Counted from the stretch's first letter, positions 47,253 through 56,716 are shown. The stretch: DNA of 64,000 bases from Neptunicoccus cionae (GCF_002860325.1 NZ_PKOJ01000002.1:558001-622000), one strand, 5' to 3'. The notes: generated by a model not told the origin, from the sequence alone. Numbers and translations are program-made.

Positions 47253-48763
47253 TTTTTCTTCCCGAAACCGGACAGACCGGGGGGCAGTTGCAAACCGCCG
47301 CCGCCCAGACCGGGCAGGCCACCGGGCAGCTTGCCGCCCAGTTTCTTCGCCGCGGCTTCAAGCTGTTTGGGATCCATATCTGCGGGCATTCCGCCGGGCA
47401 GGCCACCGCCCTTGCCCATCATGCCCTTCATGGCCTGTTTCATCATGCCGCCTTTGCCCATCTTACCCATCTTCTTCATCATGTCGGCCATCTGCCGGTG
47501 CATCTTGAGAAGTTTGTTCAGATCAGACACTTCCATGCCTGCCCCGCGCGCAATCCGCTTTTTACGGCTGGCTTGCAGGATCGCAGGGTTGGCGCGTTCC
47601 TTTTTGGTCATGGACTGGATCAGGGCGACCTGACGTTTCAGCACAGAGTCGTCAAAACCGGCGTCTTCCACCTGTTTTGCCATTTTCTTCATGCCCGGCA
47701 TCATCCCCATGATGCCTTCCATGCCGCCCATTTTCTGCATCTGCTCCAGTTGGCCTTTCAGGTCGTTCATGTTGAACTGACCTTTGACGAACCGTTTCAT
47801 CATCTTTTCGGCCTGTTCGGCCTCGATGGTTTCCTGCGCCTTTTCCACAAGACTGACGATATCGCCCATGCCAAGGATGCGGCCCGCGATGCGCTCGGGG
47901 TGGAATTCCTCCAGCGCGTCCATTTTTTCGCCAAGGCCGACGAATTTGATCGGCTTGCCGGTCACAGCTTTCATAGATAGCGCCGCACCGCCGCGCCCGT
48001 CCCCGTCCATACGGGTCAGCACCACGCCGGACACGCCGATCTTGTCGTCGAACTCTGTCGCGACATTCACCGCGTCCTGACCTGTCAGCCCGTCAACCAC
48101 CAGCAGGGTTTCCCGCGGCTTGGTCACATCGCGCACATCAGCGGCCTGCTGGATCAGTTCCTGATCAATATGCAGGCGGCCAGCCGTGTCGAGCATGTAA
48201 ACGTCATAGCCACCCAAGGTCGCCTGCTGCTTGGCCCGTTTGGCAATCTGTACAGGCGTTTCGCCCTTTACGATCGGCAGAGTGTCAACGCCGATCTGTG
48301 TGCCCAGAATTGCAAGCTGTTCCATCGCCGCCGGACGGTTGGTATCAAGCGAGGCCATCAGCACCCGCTTCTTGTCCCGCTCTGTCAGACGCTTGGCGAG
48401 CTTCGCAGTCGTTGTGGTCTTACCCGACCCTTGCAAACCAACCATCAGGATCGGTGCAGGGGCGTTGTCAATTTTCAACTGGCCCGCGTTGGCATCGTCA
48501 CCGGCAAGGAAATGCACCATCTCGTCGTGCACGACCTTGACGACCTGCTGACCCGGCGTCACCGATTTGGTTACGTTCTGCCCTGTCGCCTTTTCCTGCA
48601 CAGCCTTGATAAAGTCACGGGCCACCGGCAGGGAAACATCGGCTTCCAGCAGGGCCACACGTACTTCGCGCAGGGCGGTGGACACATCAGCGTCAGACAG
48701 CGCACCCTGTTTGGTCAGCTTGTCTAAAACGCCAGAGAGGCGGTCGGAGAGACTTTCGAACAT
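47249..48763 (-). CDS. ffh: Signal recognition particle protein Ffh
   Basis: 504 residues. NG domain with GLQGSGKTTTTAKLA and DTAGR, then the Met/Gly-rich M domain binding 4.5S RNA (GKMGKGGMMKQAMKGMMGKGG). First gene of the coupled string ffh–GNAT–chorismate mutase–rpsP. Confidence 0.97.
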   Translation of the reverse strand: MFESLSDRLSGVLDKLTKQGALSDADVSTALREVRVALLEADVSLPVARDFIKAVQEKATGQNVTKSVTPGQQVVKVVHDEMVHFLAGDDANAGQLKIDNAPAPILMVGLQGSGKTTTTAKLAKRLTERDKKRVLMASLDTNRPAAMEQLAILGTQIGVDTLPIVKGETPVQIAKRAKQQATLGGYDVYMLDTAGRLHIDQELIQQAADVRDVTKPRETLLVVDGLTGQDAVNVATEFDDKIGVSGVVLTRMDGDGRGGAALSMKAVTGKPIKFVGLGEKMDALEEFHPERIAGRILGMGDIVSLVEKAQETIEAEQAEKMMKRFVKGQFNMNDLKGQLEQMQKMGGMEGIMGMMPGMKKMAKQVEDAGFDDSVLKRQVALIQSMTKKERANPAILQASRKKRIARGAGMEVSDLNKLLKMHRQMADMMKKMGKMGKGGMMKQAMKGMMGKGGGLPGGMPADMDPKQLEAAAKKLGGKLPGGLPGLGGGGLQLPPGLSGFGKKK

Positions 48764-48937
48764 GGCCTTGGCGTCCTTTCAGTTAACGCGGTTGCAGTCT
48801 ATGTAAGCAGCCTCCTGATATTCCCAGTCCCAGAACGCCCTTGCCCATACGACAAAATCACCCGTGGGCGAAACTCGCTGACGGGTGGCGATCCTGAGAC
48901 CGGAAGGCTGGTGCTTCCAATGGATAAAGCAGCGTTT

Positions 48938-48955
48938 AGGGGGCCGAAGCCCCCT
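48938..48955. terminator. Possible terminator hairpin upstream of ffh / after azoR
   Basis: AGGGGGC-CGAA-GCCCCCT: a 7-base stem with a tetraloop (TTCG on the minus strand), 8 bases after the azoR stop, without a clear T-run. The remainder of 48764–48962 holds no supported gene. Confidence 0.55.
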
Positions 48956-48962
48956 TGTCAAG

Positions 48963-49550
48963 TTATGCTGCCAAAGCGTCGATTGCGGCTTCGGCCTTGG
49001 GCACAACAGTGTCGGAATTGGCCACCAACGAGGCAGCGTCGATGAAGGTCACATCCGTGATACCGACAAAGCCGAGCACGGTGGTCACAAACGGTGTGGC
49101 GTGATCCGCCGCGCTGCCGATAGGAACACCGCCGGTAGCAACGATAACAACCGCACGCTTGCCTTCCAGCAGCCCCTTTGCACCTTCGTCAGTATAGGCA
49201 AAAGTTTCACCGTTACGGGCGATCAGGTCTACCCAGGCCTTGAAACTGGCAGGAACACCGAAGTTGTACATGGGAAGGCCAATAACAATTGTATCAGCTT
49301 CTTTAAGCTCTGCGATCAGCGTGTCGGACAGCTCCAATGCGGCAGTTTGCTCGGCAGTGCGGGCATCTGCTGGTGTCCAGTTGGCGTTCAGCCATTGTTC
49401 ATCTACCGAAGGAACGGCTGCGGACAGATCACGTTCGATCACCCGGGTGTCTGCGCCTGACAGTTTTGCAACGGCGCGGTCCACCAAAGGGCGCGAGGCG
49501 CTGGCGGTGATTCGAGCGGATGCATTGATTTTCAGGATTGTGTTAGTCAT
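48963..49550 (-). CDS. azoR: FMN-dependent NADH azoreductase
   Basis: 195 residues of the flavodoxin-fold NAD(P)H quinone reductase/azoreductase family. The start TNTILKINASARITASASRPL and the segment IVIGLPMYNFGVPASFKAWVDLI are characteristic. The enzyme reduces quinones or azo dyes with FMN. Divergent from the EamA exporter (157 bases). Confidence 0.92.
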   Translation of the reverse strand: MTNTILKINASARITASASRPLVDRAVAKLSGADTRVIERDLSAAVPSVDEQWLNANWTPADARTAEQTAALELSDTLIAELKEADTIVIGLPMYNFGVPASFKAWVDLIARNGETFAYTDEGAKGLLEGKRAVVIVATGGVPIGSAADHATPFVTTVLGFVGITDVTFIDAASLVANSDTVVPKAEAAIDALAA

Positions 49551-49707
49551 GGTAAGTCTCCAAATTCTGTTACCCGAGACTTAAGCCCCAAAGAGACCGG
49601 ACATAAGCCCGCGCTTTGGCAAAGCATTGTTCCACGATTAGCAACACTGCAAAGATTGCGCACGCGACTTCAGATTGCCAACCCGCTGTGATGGGGTAAG
49701 AAGAAGT

Positions 49708-50610
49708 ATGACAATAGCAAGCATCCCTGCGCAGGCAGCCCAAAGGCGCGGCCATCTGGCCATGCTAACCTTCTCCGTCCTTGTTGCAGGTTCGTTCCCG
49801 CTGGGCGTGCGGATCGCCCATCTGGTAGACCCGCTGTCCCTGACCGCCCTGCGGTTTGTGCTGGCCTCGATCGTTGTAGGGGCGTTTACCGGACTTGGCC
49901 CGGGACTCAAAGGCTCGGACCTGAAGGCGCCATGGCGTTACGTTCTGCTCGGCGGGATATTCTCGGTTTACTTCGTGCTTATGTTTGAAGCGCTCAAAAC
50001 CGCCTCTTCGGTTTCAACAGCCGCAATTTTCACCCTGACTCCGATACTGTCAGCAATATTCGGCTATATCCTGTTGCGCCAGATCACCACCCGCTGGATG
50101 ACCCTTGCACTGGTTGTGGGGGGCAGCGGCGCGGTCTGGGTGATTTTCCGCGGCGATTTGAACGCCTTGTTGCGTTTTGACGTTGGACGCGGCGAGATTA
50201 TCTTCTTCACCGGCTGCATCGCCCATGCGTTTTACACCCCGCTCGTGCGCCGCCTGAACCGCGGAGAGCATCCGGCCGTCTTCACACTTGGTACTCTGAT
50301 CGCGGGCGGTATCATCCTGCTTGCACTGTCCTTCCGCGATCTTGCAGTCGTAGACTGGGCCGCCCTGCCCCCGATTTTCTGGATCGGGCTGGCCTATCTG
50401 TCGATCAGTTCTACGGCAATAACCTTCTTTCTGGTGCAGTATGCTACCCTGTCCCTGCCTTCGGCCAAAGTCATGGCCTATACCTATCTCACTCCAAGCT
50501 GGGTGATCGTCTGGGAACTGGCGCTTGGCGGTGGCGTACCGTCACCCGTGATCTTGATCGGGGTCGCTGGAACAGTGCTGGCCCTGTTCATGCTGCTACA
50601 GGACAGATAG
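49708..50610 (+). CDS. EamA/DMT-family transporter
   Basis: 300 residues with ten helices and two EamA repeats (LAMLTFSVLVAGSFPLGVRI; EIIFFTGCIAHAFYTPLVRR). The ATG at 49708 follows AAGAAG; a TTG at 49675 would add eleven residues. The stop lies 6 bases from the convergent ArsR stop. Confidence 0.9.
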   Translation: MTIASIPAQAAQRRGHLAMLTFSVLVAGSFPLGVRIAHLVDPLSLTALRFVLASIVVGAFTGLGPGLKGSDLKAPWRYVLLGGIFSVYFVLMFEALKTASSVSTAAIFTLTPILSAIFGYILLRQITTRWMTLALVVGGSGAVWVIFRGDLNALLRFDVGRGEIIFFTGCIAHAFYTPLVRRLNRGEHPAVFTLGTLIAGGIILLALSFRDLAVVDWAALPPIFWIGLAYLSISSTAITFFLVQYATLSLPSAKVMAYTYLTPSWVIVWELALGGGVPSPVILIGVAGTVLALFMLLQDR

Positions 50611-50616
50611 ACGCGA

Positions 50617-50949
50617 TCATTCCGTCGCAATGGTCTCGGATGCAAGAAACCTTTCGAACTGGTCGAGGTTGACCGCTTCGAACTGTCCGAAGCCTTCCAT
50701 CCAGACCGAAGCCTCCCGCAACGCTTCGGGCACCAGTTTGCACCACTTCACCCGTCCCCGCCGTTCCTGTTCGATCAAGCCCGCACGGGTCAGAATTTGC
50801 AGATGTTTCGAAATCGCAGCCAGAGACATCTCGAATGGCTCCGCGACATCCGTCACTGCCATATCATCCTCAAGCAAGAGGCTGAGAATCGCCCGACGGG
50901 TCGGATCGGACAAAGCAGAGAAGACAAGATCGAGCGAAGTTGAAGCCAT
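50617..50949 (-). CDS. ArsR-family transcriptional regulator
   Basis: 110 residues, winged-helix repressor: FSALSDPTRRAILSLL, the recognition helix MSLAAISKHLQILTRAGLI and the wing RRGRVKWCKL. There is only one Cys (WCKL), not the CxC metal site of ArsR/SmtB, so it is more like the SdpR-type or non-metal sensors. Next to the EamA exporter but convergent with it. Confidence 0.9.
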   Translation of the reverse strand: MASTSLDLVFSALSDPTRRAILSLLLEDDMAVTDVAEPFEMSLAAISKHLQILTRAGLIEQERRGRVKWCKLVPEALREASVWMEGFGQFEAVNLDQFERFLASETIATE

Positions 50950-51092
50950 ACTCCAGCCCTAGCGGCACCGCCCCTGCGTGGTCAAGCTGTCATGAACACG
51001 CAACAAAGGGCCGATCCCCTTGTTTTTAAGCCCCTTCGCAGGACCGGACAAAAGAAAGTGCAAAAGAGCGCAAATAACCGTCAATTCCCCGC

Positions 51093-51121
51093 TTGACGCC
51101 TGCCGTTCCTTTGCCTAAACA
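51093..51121 (+). promoter_or_regulatory. Possible promoter of tRNA-Met
   Basis: TTGACG (51093–51098), 17-base spacer, TAAACA (51116–51121); transcription would start a few bases before the tRNA. The −10 is weak. Confidence 0.45.
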
Positions 51122-51133
51122 GCGCCACGGTAC

Positions 51134-51210
51134 GGCGGGGTAGCTCAGGTGGTTAGAGCAGCGGAATCATAATCCGCGTGTCGGGGGTTCAAGTCCCTCT
51201 CCCGCTACCA
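51134..51210 (+). tRNA. tRNA-Met (CAT anticodon, elongator type)
   Basis: 77 bases with encoded CCA. All four stems fold: acceptor GGCGGGG/TCCCGCT with terminal G·T pairs, D-stem GCTC/GAGC, anticodon stem GCGGA/TCCGC with loop ATCATAA (anticodon CAT), and T-arm with loop TTCAAGT. It lacks the unpaired first position of initiator tRNA, so it is elongator Met. It borders an integrase remnant. Confidence 0.95.
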
Positions 51211-51239
51211 ACACTTTCAATGACTTAGGAAGATCAGCC

Positions 51240-51275
51240 GCCGAAACGTTTCGGCAGTTGGGACGTCAGTTGGGA
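51240..51275. repeat. 16-base palindrome and short direct repeats downstream of tRNA-Met
   Basis: GCCGAAACGTTTCGGC (51240–51255) is a perfect palindrome; CAGTTGGGA then occurs twice (51255–51263 and 51267–51275). It lies between the tRNA and the recombinase remnant. The minus-strand reading in another frame (SQLTSQLPKRFGG) would fit an integrase C-terminus, so this may be decayed coding sequence. Confidence 0.55.
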
Positions 51276-51460
51276 GAATTTCCTGAATTTGCGTATGTCT
51301 CCAGTTTGTGAATCGCAGACCGCCCCAGAGCAGAATCCCTACTCAAATAGTGCGCATCCAAGATCGCAGTCACCTGGCTAAGACGGTGACCGGTTATGGC
51401 AGCAATCTCGGGAACGGAACAATTCGCAATAGCCAGGTGTGCAGCTGCGGCTCCATTGCA
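51266..51460 (-). pseudogene. Remnant of a tyrosine recombinase (integrase) C-terminus
   Basis: About 60 codons reading AAAAHLAIANCSVPEIAAITGH and ending in HYLSRDSALGRSAI match the last part of phage-type integrases, including the GH motif and the HYL nucleophile tyrosine. The N-terminal and core-binding domains and the catalytic Arg segment are gone. The first codons run into the terC 3' end. A tRNA-Met gene lies 56 bases beyond its end, the usual address of such elements. The frame stays open to 51526, but homology stops near 51455. Confidence 0.75.
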
Positions 51461-51461
51461 T

Positions 51462-52259
51462 TCACATATCCTGACTTTTAGGCTGCGAAGTTGATCGCGC
51501 CCGTGCGCGCTGGTTCCGTCGTGCAAACATGTTCAGTGCCTCCACAAACGCTGCAAACGCCATGGCCGCGTAGATATAGCCCTTTGGCACGTGCCGTCCG
51601 AACCCGTCGGCGATCAGCACCATCCCGATCATCAGCAAAAATGCTAGTGCGAGCATGATAACCGTCGGATTGTCGTGAACAAATCGTGTGACCGGACCAG
51701 CGGCAAGGAACATGATACCTACGGCAACGATAACAGCGGCATACATCACCGCGATGACTTCCGTCATGCCGATAGCAGTAAGAATACTGTCCACAGAGAA
51801 TACCACATCAAGCGCCACGATCTGCACGATTACAGTGCCAAGCGCCGCTGTCGCCCCCGAGGTAAAAACAGATTCCGCCGGTTGGGGCTGAACCTTCTGA
51901 TGAATCTCACTGGTTGCTTTCCACACCAGAAACATTCCACCGCCAATAAGGATCAGATCCCGCCACGAGAAAGCTGTTTCAAAGGTCGGCTCGCCGTGAG
52001 CCCCCAAGGGGCCGGAAATCCCAAGATCAAAGACCGGCTCTTTCAGTCCCACAATCCATGCAATCATCCCAAGCAAGAGCAGTCTGAGCACAAGAGCCAA
52101 CGCAATGCCGACCTGACGGGCACGGGTGCGAGCGGGTTCGGGTAACTTGTTGGCGACAATCGAGATGAAAATCAGGTTGTCGATCCCGAGCACGATTTCC
52201 ATTGTCGCAAGTGCGAAAAAAGCGGCCCAAATTTCGGGGGAAAGCAAAAGTTCTGACAT
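51462..52259 (-). CDS. TerC family membrane protein
   Basis: 265 residues with seven or so helices, and LEIVLGIDN-type motif (ATMEIVLGIDNLIFISI) with acidic metal-binding positions, repeated as VALDVVFSVDSILTAIGMT. TerC proteins are linked to metal loading of exported proteins (Mn2+) and tellurite resistance. The C-terminal tail (about the last ten residues) reads into the integrase remnant and is not part of the family. The 240-base gap to the RND operon holds no gene. Confidence 0.92.
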   Translation of the reverse strand: MSELLLSPEIWAAFFALATMEIVLGIDNLIFISIVANKLPEPARTRARQVGIALALVLRLLLLGMIAWIVGLKEPVFDLGISGPLGAHGEPTFETAFSWRDLILIGGGMFLVWKATSEIHQKVQPQPAESVFTSGATAALGTVIVQIVALDVVFSVDSILTAIGMTEVIAVMYAAVIVAVGIMFLAAGPVTRFVHDNPTVIMLALAFLLMIGMVLIADGFGRHVPKGYIYAAMAFAAFVEALNMFARRNQRARARSTSQPKSQDM

Positions 52260-52499
52260 GTTGAAGCCCCAATTCCTTATCAAATGGTTTGCAAACTGGC
52301 AGGACGCTGCCGCAGCCTTGGATTAGCATTTGATCTAAAGATATACTTAAAGGCAAATCCGGCAACTTCAGGGCAGCCCCTTAAACGATGCTTTTGTGAA
52401 ACCAGCCGGCTTCCTCGTCTGTCTCCTGTTAAGGATCAGGCCAGCCTCAGTCACCTTTGGGAAGGCACTCGTTGAAGGATGAAGCCGGCCCGGACAATC

Positions 52500-55400
52500 C
52501 TAGCTTAACACACGCGCCGGTTCGTTTACCTCTGATCGAAGCCTGCGCGCCGCCGCACCGGGAGCAGTGCCCCAAATGGCAATCCAGCGGTAGAAGATCG
52601 GTGTCAGGAACAATGTGAATACGGTTGCAAATCCCAAGCCACCAACAATTACCCAGCCCACAGCAATACGGGCCTCGGCTCCGGCTCCGGAAGTCAGGAT
52701 CAGGGGCACACCGCCAAAGACTGTGGAAACCATCGTCATCATCACCGGGCGGATGCGAAGGCGCAATGCGCTTCGGATCGCACTGTCGATATCCTCGCCC
52801 GCTTCGCGCAACTGGTTTGCAAACTCGACGATTAGGATGCCGTTTTTCGCCATGACCCCGATCAGCATAACAAGACCGATCTGACTGTAGTAGTTTAGCG
52901 ATCCGCCGGTCATCGAAATAGCCAGAAGCGCTGCGGCGAGTCCGAAAGGCACTGTCATTATGATAACAACCGCGCTGGCGAAACTCTCAAACTGGGCGGC
53001 CAGTACCAGAAGCACGACGATCAGAGCCACCCCGAAAACCGCATAAATCCCCCCCTGAGAGTCATCAAGCGTCGCGGCTTCACCGGTGAAAGTAATGACC
53101 ATTCCGTCCGGCAGAATTTCGTCGGCGATAGCAAGCAAACGGTCCATCGCAGTCGACAGGTCAACATCTGCGCCAAGGTTCGCCTGCATCGACACAGATA
53201 ATGCGCCCCCCAAACGTTCTATCTGCGCATCGCTGACCACTGTCTCAAGTGAAGCCACGGCAGACAACGGTATATACGTTCCGTTGTCGAGACGAAGTGA
53301 CATTGATGCGATGTCAGAAGGATCGTCGATCGGCGGACCGCCGGGAACGACGTTGACGTCTATTTCCACGTCATCAGAAAAGACGCTGACGGCGATATCG
53401 CCCTGAACCATCGCACTCACAAGAGAAGTCACGTCGGACTTGTTAAGCCCCATGTCGCTTGCGGCGCTATCATCCACCTTCACTTCCAGTTGTGCATTAA
53501 CGCTGTTGTTGGAAAGCTGCGGATTAACGAAAGTATCGTCCTGCGACATGGCCGCAGCAAGACGGTTGGCGGCTTGGGTAATATCCGCCAGTCTGGTGCC
53601 ACTCACAGCGAAACTCAATCCGCTGCCTGCACCACGAATGTTGAGGCTATTGGTAGAGCGGGCACTTACCTGCACCCCCGGGACCGAACCCAGACGGCCG
53701 CTGATCTGCGCGATCAACTCCTGCTGGGTAAAGTCGCGCTCGGACCAGTTTGGCAGGCGCGCGATAATGAAGGCACTTGTCCCACCGCGCACACCAATAA
53801 TGCTTTGTACCGTTTCGATCTGCCCGCTTTCCCGATAGGGCGCGAGAATTTCCTCGACCAACAGAACCTGACTATCAAGGTAATCGATTGTCGTGTCCGA
53901 CGCCCCGCGCGCCTGCACCAGAAAGAAACCACGATCCTCTTGTGGCGTGACACTGGAAGGCAAGGTTGTCGCTGCGCCCATGGCGATCATCGCAAAACCG
54001 ACGGCTGTGGACAAAACCAGTAACGGCGTGCGGATGGCAAAATCCATGACGCGGTCAAAGCTGCGCGCCAGCACCCCCGGCGCGCCCTGCTTTGCGCTTG
54101 CCTGCGTCTTGCCCGGATCCAGAAGTGCTGAAAGCACCGGCGCGAGGGTCAGTGCGGTGATCGACGAAAGAGTTACGGCGAAAGCCAGAACAAAGCCGAA
54201 CTCTGAAAAGACGCCGCCCGCCTGCCCCGGCAAAAATGAAATCGGAATAAAGACAGCGGCGAGCGTGGCGGTCGTTGAAATAACGGCAAAGAAAACTTCA
54301 TTGGTCCCCGAAGCAGCCGCAGCAAACGCCCCCATACCGGACTTGCGCTTTCGCACGATATTTTCGACGACAACGATCGCGTCATCCACAACCATCCCTG
54401 TAGCCAGAACCAGTGCCAGAAGGCTTATTGTGTTGACAGAGAACCCCGTCAGCCAGATCGCGGCAAGCGTGCCGATCAGGGCCACAGGGATCGTGACAGC
54501 AGGGATCAAGGTTGCCCGCGGAGACCGCAGGAACAAAAAGATCACGGCGATTACAATGCCGGTAGCCATAAGAATGGATTTGACGACCTCGTTAATCGAT
54601 CCCTCAATGAAGATGCCGTCGTTTGAGGTAATCAGAAGCTGGACACCTGCGGGCAACTGATCGCGCAGTTCTTCGACCGCGACCCCCACATCGCGCGAGA
54701 TGTCCAACGTGTTCCCAACCGACTGTCGTGTGATATCAAGACCCACCGCAGTTTCCCCGTTCACACGGGTGTAGACGCTCGTGTCTTCGGGGATCAGTTG
54801 GACAAATGCAACATCGGCGATCTGGGTCGTGTCGTTGACCGGCATCTGATTGATGGTGTCCACGGTGACGTCTTCATTTCCAACGCGCAATGAAAGGGTT
54901 TGGGATTCGCTTGAGAGAGAGCCAAGGGCAGTATCGTCACGCAACTGGACAAGCGCGTTGGAAACATCAAAGATCGTCAGGCCACGGCTTAACAAAGAGG
55001 GTAAACTCACCGCCACCCGAAACTCGTTGGCGCGCTCGCCCCGTATCGTTACCTCGGCAATCCCGTCGATCAGAGAAAGGCGTTCGTACACCGTTTCTTC
55101 GGCAATCTGGGTCAGTGTGTCGATGCTCGCATCCCCCAAAAGGGCAAGGCGAATGATCGCATCGGCGTTACTGTCGCTTTTTGTTACGGTCGGATCCTCG
55201 ATATCGTCGGGCAGAGACCGGAGCGTGCCAGACACGATCTCACGTGCTTCATTGGCGGCCACGTCAACATCCGTACCTTCTGACAGATCGATTGTGATAC
55301 GGCTGGAACCCAAGCTGGAAGTCGACTCAATGAATGACATTCCTTCGAGCGCACTTAGCGCGTCTTCGAGTACCTGTGTCACCTCGGTATCCACAGTACT

Positions 55401-55595
55401 CGCCACTGCGCCTTCATAGGTGGTCCTGACAGAAATCACAGGGTTGTCCACATCCGGCATTTCGCGAATATCTACACTGCTCAGCGCAGCTAAACCTGCG
55501 ATGATAATAAGCAGGTTCAAAACAATCCCGAAGATCGGGCGTGCAACAAATACATCGGCGAAACCGGTTTTATGTGCGCTCTTTTCGAAACTCAT
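52500..55595 (-). CDS. RND efflux transporter, permease subunit (AcrB/HAE1 type)
   Basis: 1031 residues with the twelve-helix RND layout and two large periplasmic loops; includes FSVNTISLLALVLATGMVVDDAIVVVEN, in which the proton-relay Asp pair lies, and GVMAKNGILIVEFANQLRE in the second half. Exports drugs, detergents or lipophilic compounds from the periplasm. The start overlaps the adaptor stop (ATGA, 55592–55595). No TolC-like outer membrane gene is adjacent, so a separately encoded one is needed. Confidence 0.95.
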   Translation of the reverse strand: MSFEKSAHKTGFADVFVARPIFGIVLNLLIIIAGLAALSSVDIREMPDVDNPVISVRTTYEGAVASTVDTEVTQVLEDALSALEGMSFIESTSSLGSSRITIDLSEGTDVDVAANEAREIVSGTLRSLPDDIEDPTVTKSDSNADAIIRLALLGDASIDTLTQIAEETVYERLSLIDGIAEVTIRGERANEFRVAVSLPSLLSRGLTIFDVSNALVQLRDDTALGSLSSESQTLSLRVGNEDVTVDTINQMPVNDTTQIADVAFVQLIPEDTSVYTRVNGETAVGLDITRQSVGNTLDISRDVGVAVEELRDQLPAGVQLLITSNDGIFIEGSINEVVKSILMATGIVIAVIFLFLRSPRATLIPAVTIPVALIGTLAAIWLTGFSVNTISLLALVLATGMVVDDAIVVVENIVRKRKSGMGAFAAAASGTNEVFFAVISTTATLAAVFIPISFLPGQAGGVFSEFGFVLAFAVTLSSITALTLAPVLSALLDPGKTQASAKQGAPGVLARSFDRVMDFAIRTPLLVLSTAVGFAMIAMGAATTLPSSVTPQEDRGFFLVQARGASDTTIDYLDSQVLLVEEILAPYRESGQIETVQSIIGVRGGTSAFIIARLPNWSERDFTQQELIAQISGRLGSVPGVQVSARSTNSLNIRGAGSGLSFAVSGTRLADITQAANRLAAAMSQDDTFVNPQLSNNSVNAQLEVKVDDSAASDMGLNKSDVTSLVSAMVQGDIAVSVFSDDVEIDVNVVPGGPPIDDPSDIASMSLRLDNGTYIPLSAVASLETVVSDAQIERLGGALSVSMQANLGADVDLSTAMDRLLAIADEILPDGMVITFTGEAATLDDSQGGIYAVFGVALIVVLLVLAAQFESFASAVVIIMTVPFGLAAALLAISMTGGSLNYYSQIGLVMLIGVMAKNGILIVEFANQLREAGEDIDSAIRSALRLRIRPVMMTMVSTVFGGVPLILTSGAGAEARIAVGWVIVGGLGFATVFTLFLTPIFYRWIAIWGTAPGAAARRLRSEVNEPARVLS

Positions 55596-56716
55596 GCACC
55601 CAGACCTTTACGAGATCCAGCCGTGGTGACCGGCACCCCTTCGCGAAGCTTCGAAGCCCCTTCGACAGCGATCTGGGCACCCAAAGGGGTGTCCGTTTCG
55701 ACCCAGACCTGATCGCCCTCCCGATAGCGGATTGTAACAGGAACGCGGCGCGCACTATCGTCTTTGACAACCCAGATGCCTGCACCGCTCCGGTCCCACG
55801 TGATGGCTGTGGCGGGCACGACAGGCAGAGGCGGAGTTTCGTCCGTCATGCGGATCACAAAGGTCATGCCGGCAAGCAGCAAACCCTCTGAATTGTCGAT
55901 TTCCGCCTCGACCGTCGCGCTACGGGTCACACTGTCGAGCCGACTGTCAAAAGCTATGATTTCACCTTCAAAGAGATGCCCTGCATAGGTCGGTGTCGAG
56001 ACCAGAACCGGTTTGCCCTCTGCCAGCAGACCGATGGAGCGTTCCGGCACCTCGAATGTGGCGAGCAAGCTGGAAGTATCGTCAATCGTAACAATGGCTT
56101 CACCGCTTGACAGGCGGTCTCCTACATTCACGTCGCTAAGCCCCAACCGGCCCGAAATCGGTGCTGTAATCGTAAGATCGTCCAAAGCGACCTCGGCAAG
56201 GCCCACATTTGCTTCGGCAAGTCGCAGCGCCACGCGCGCTTCAGACAAGGCGACGTCGGTAACGACCGAGCTGCCGTTCTTGCGCAGCCCCTCATAACGG
56301 GTAACGGTGTCCTGCGCCTGATCGCGGCTCGCCTCGGCAATCTTCAACGCCAGCTGTTCCGTGCGGTCATCCAAACGCAAAAGGAAATCGCCCTTCTCCA
56401 CCATCCGGTTGGCCTGAAGTGCAGTTTCGACCACTTCGCCAGCATCACTGGCCGTCACCTCGGTACGATTTATCGAGACGGCACTGCCGACTGTCCGCAA
56501 GACGAGCGTATAAGCCCGCTCTTCCAGAGGAGCGAGAACAACAGTCGTCGCACGGTTCCTTCCCCTTGGCCCCGGTCTGGCCCCTTCGGGCGCGCGCGCC
56601 GTTTCTGTTGGAGTGTCGTTCCAGATTCGGGTGATCTGCTGGGGCAGGCCAAAGGAAATGCCATAGGCAACCGCCAGAATGGCGAGTGACAAAAAGGCGA
56701 AAAATAACTTCTTCAA
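55592..56716 (-). CDS. RND efflux periplasmic adaptor (membrane fusion protein)
   Basis: 374 residues. An N-terminal hydrophobic anchor (LFFAFLSLAILAVAYGISF) is followed by a basic Arg/Pro stretch, the lipoyl-like region (TEVTASDAGEVVETALQANRMVEKGD), a coiled-coil hairpin with long helices (about 120–175) and the DDLTITAPISGRLG segment typical of adaptors. It is the first gene of the pump operon and partners the permease in the next gene. Confidence 0.93.
   Translation of the reverse strand: MKKLFFAFLSLAILAVAYGISFGLPQQITRIWNDTPTETARAPEGARPGPRGRNRATTVVLAPLEERAYTLVLRTVGSAVSINRTEVTASDAGEVVETALQANRMVEKGDFLLRLDDRTEQLALKIAEASRDQAQDTVTRYEGLRKNGSSVVTDVALSEARVALRLAEANVGLAEVALDDLTITAPISGRLGLSDVNVGDRLSSGEAIVTIDDTSSLLATFEVPERSIGLLAEGKPVLVSTPTYAGHLFEGEIIAFDSRLDSVTRSATVEAEIDNSEGLLLAGMTFVIRMTDETPPLPVVPATAITWDRSGAGIWVVKDDSARRVPVTIRYREGDQVWVETDTPLGAQIAVEGASKLREGVPVTTAGSRKGLGA

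Noticed and set aside
48779-49006. Short frame upstream of ffh ending in WARAFWDWEYQEAAYIDC
   Set aside because: The tail looks protein-like, but no start codon with a ribosome site exists outside azoR; left uncalled.
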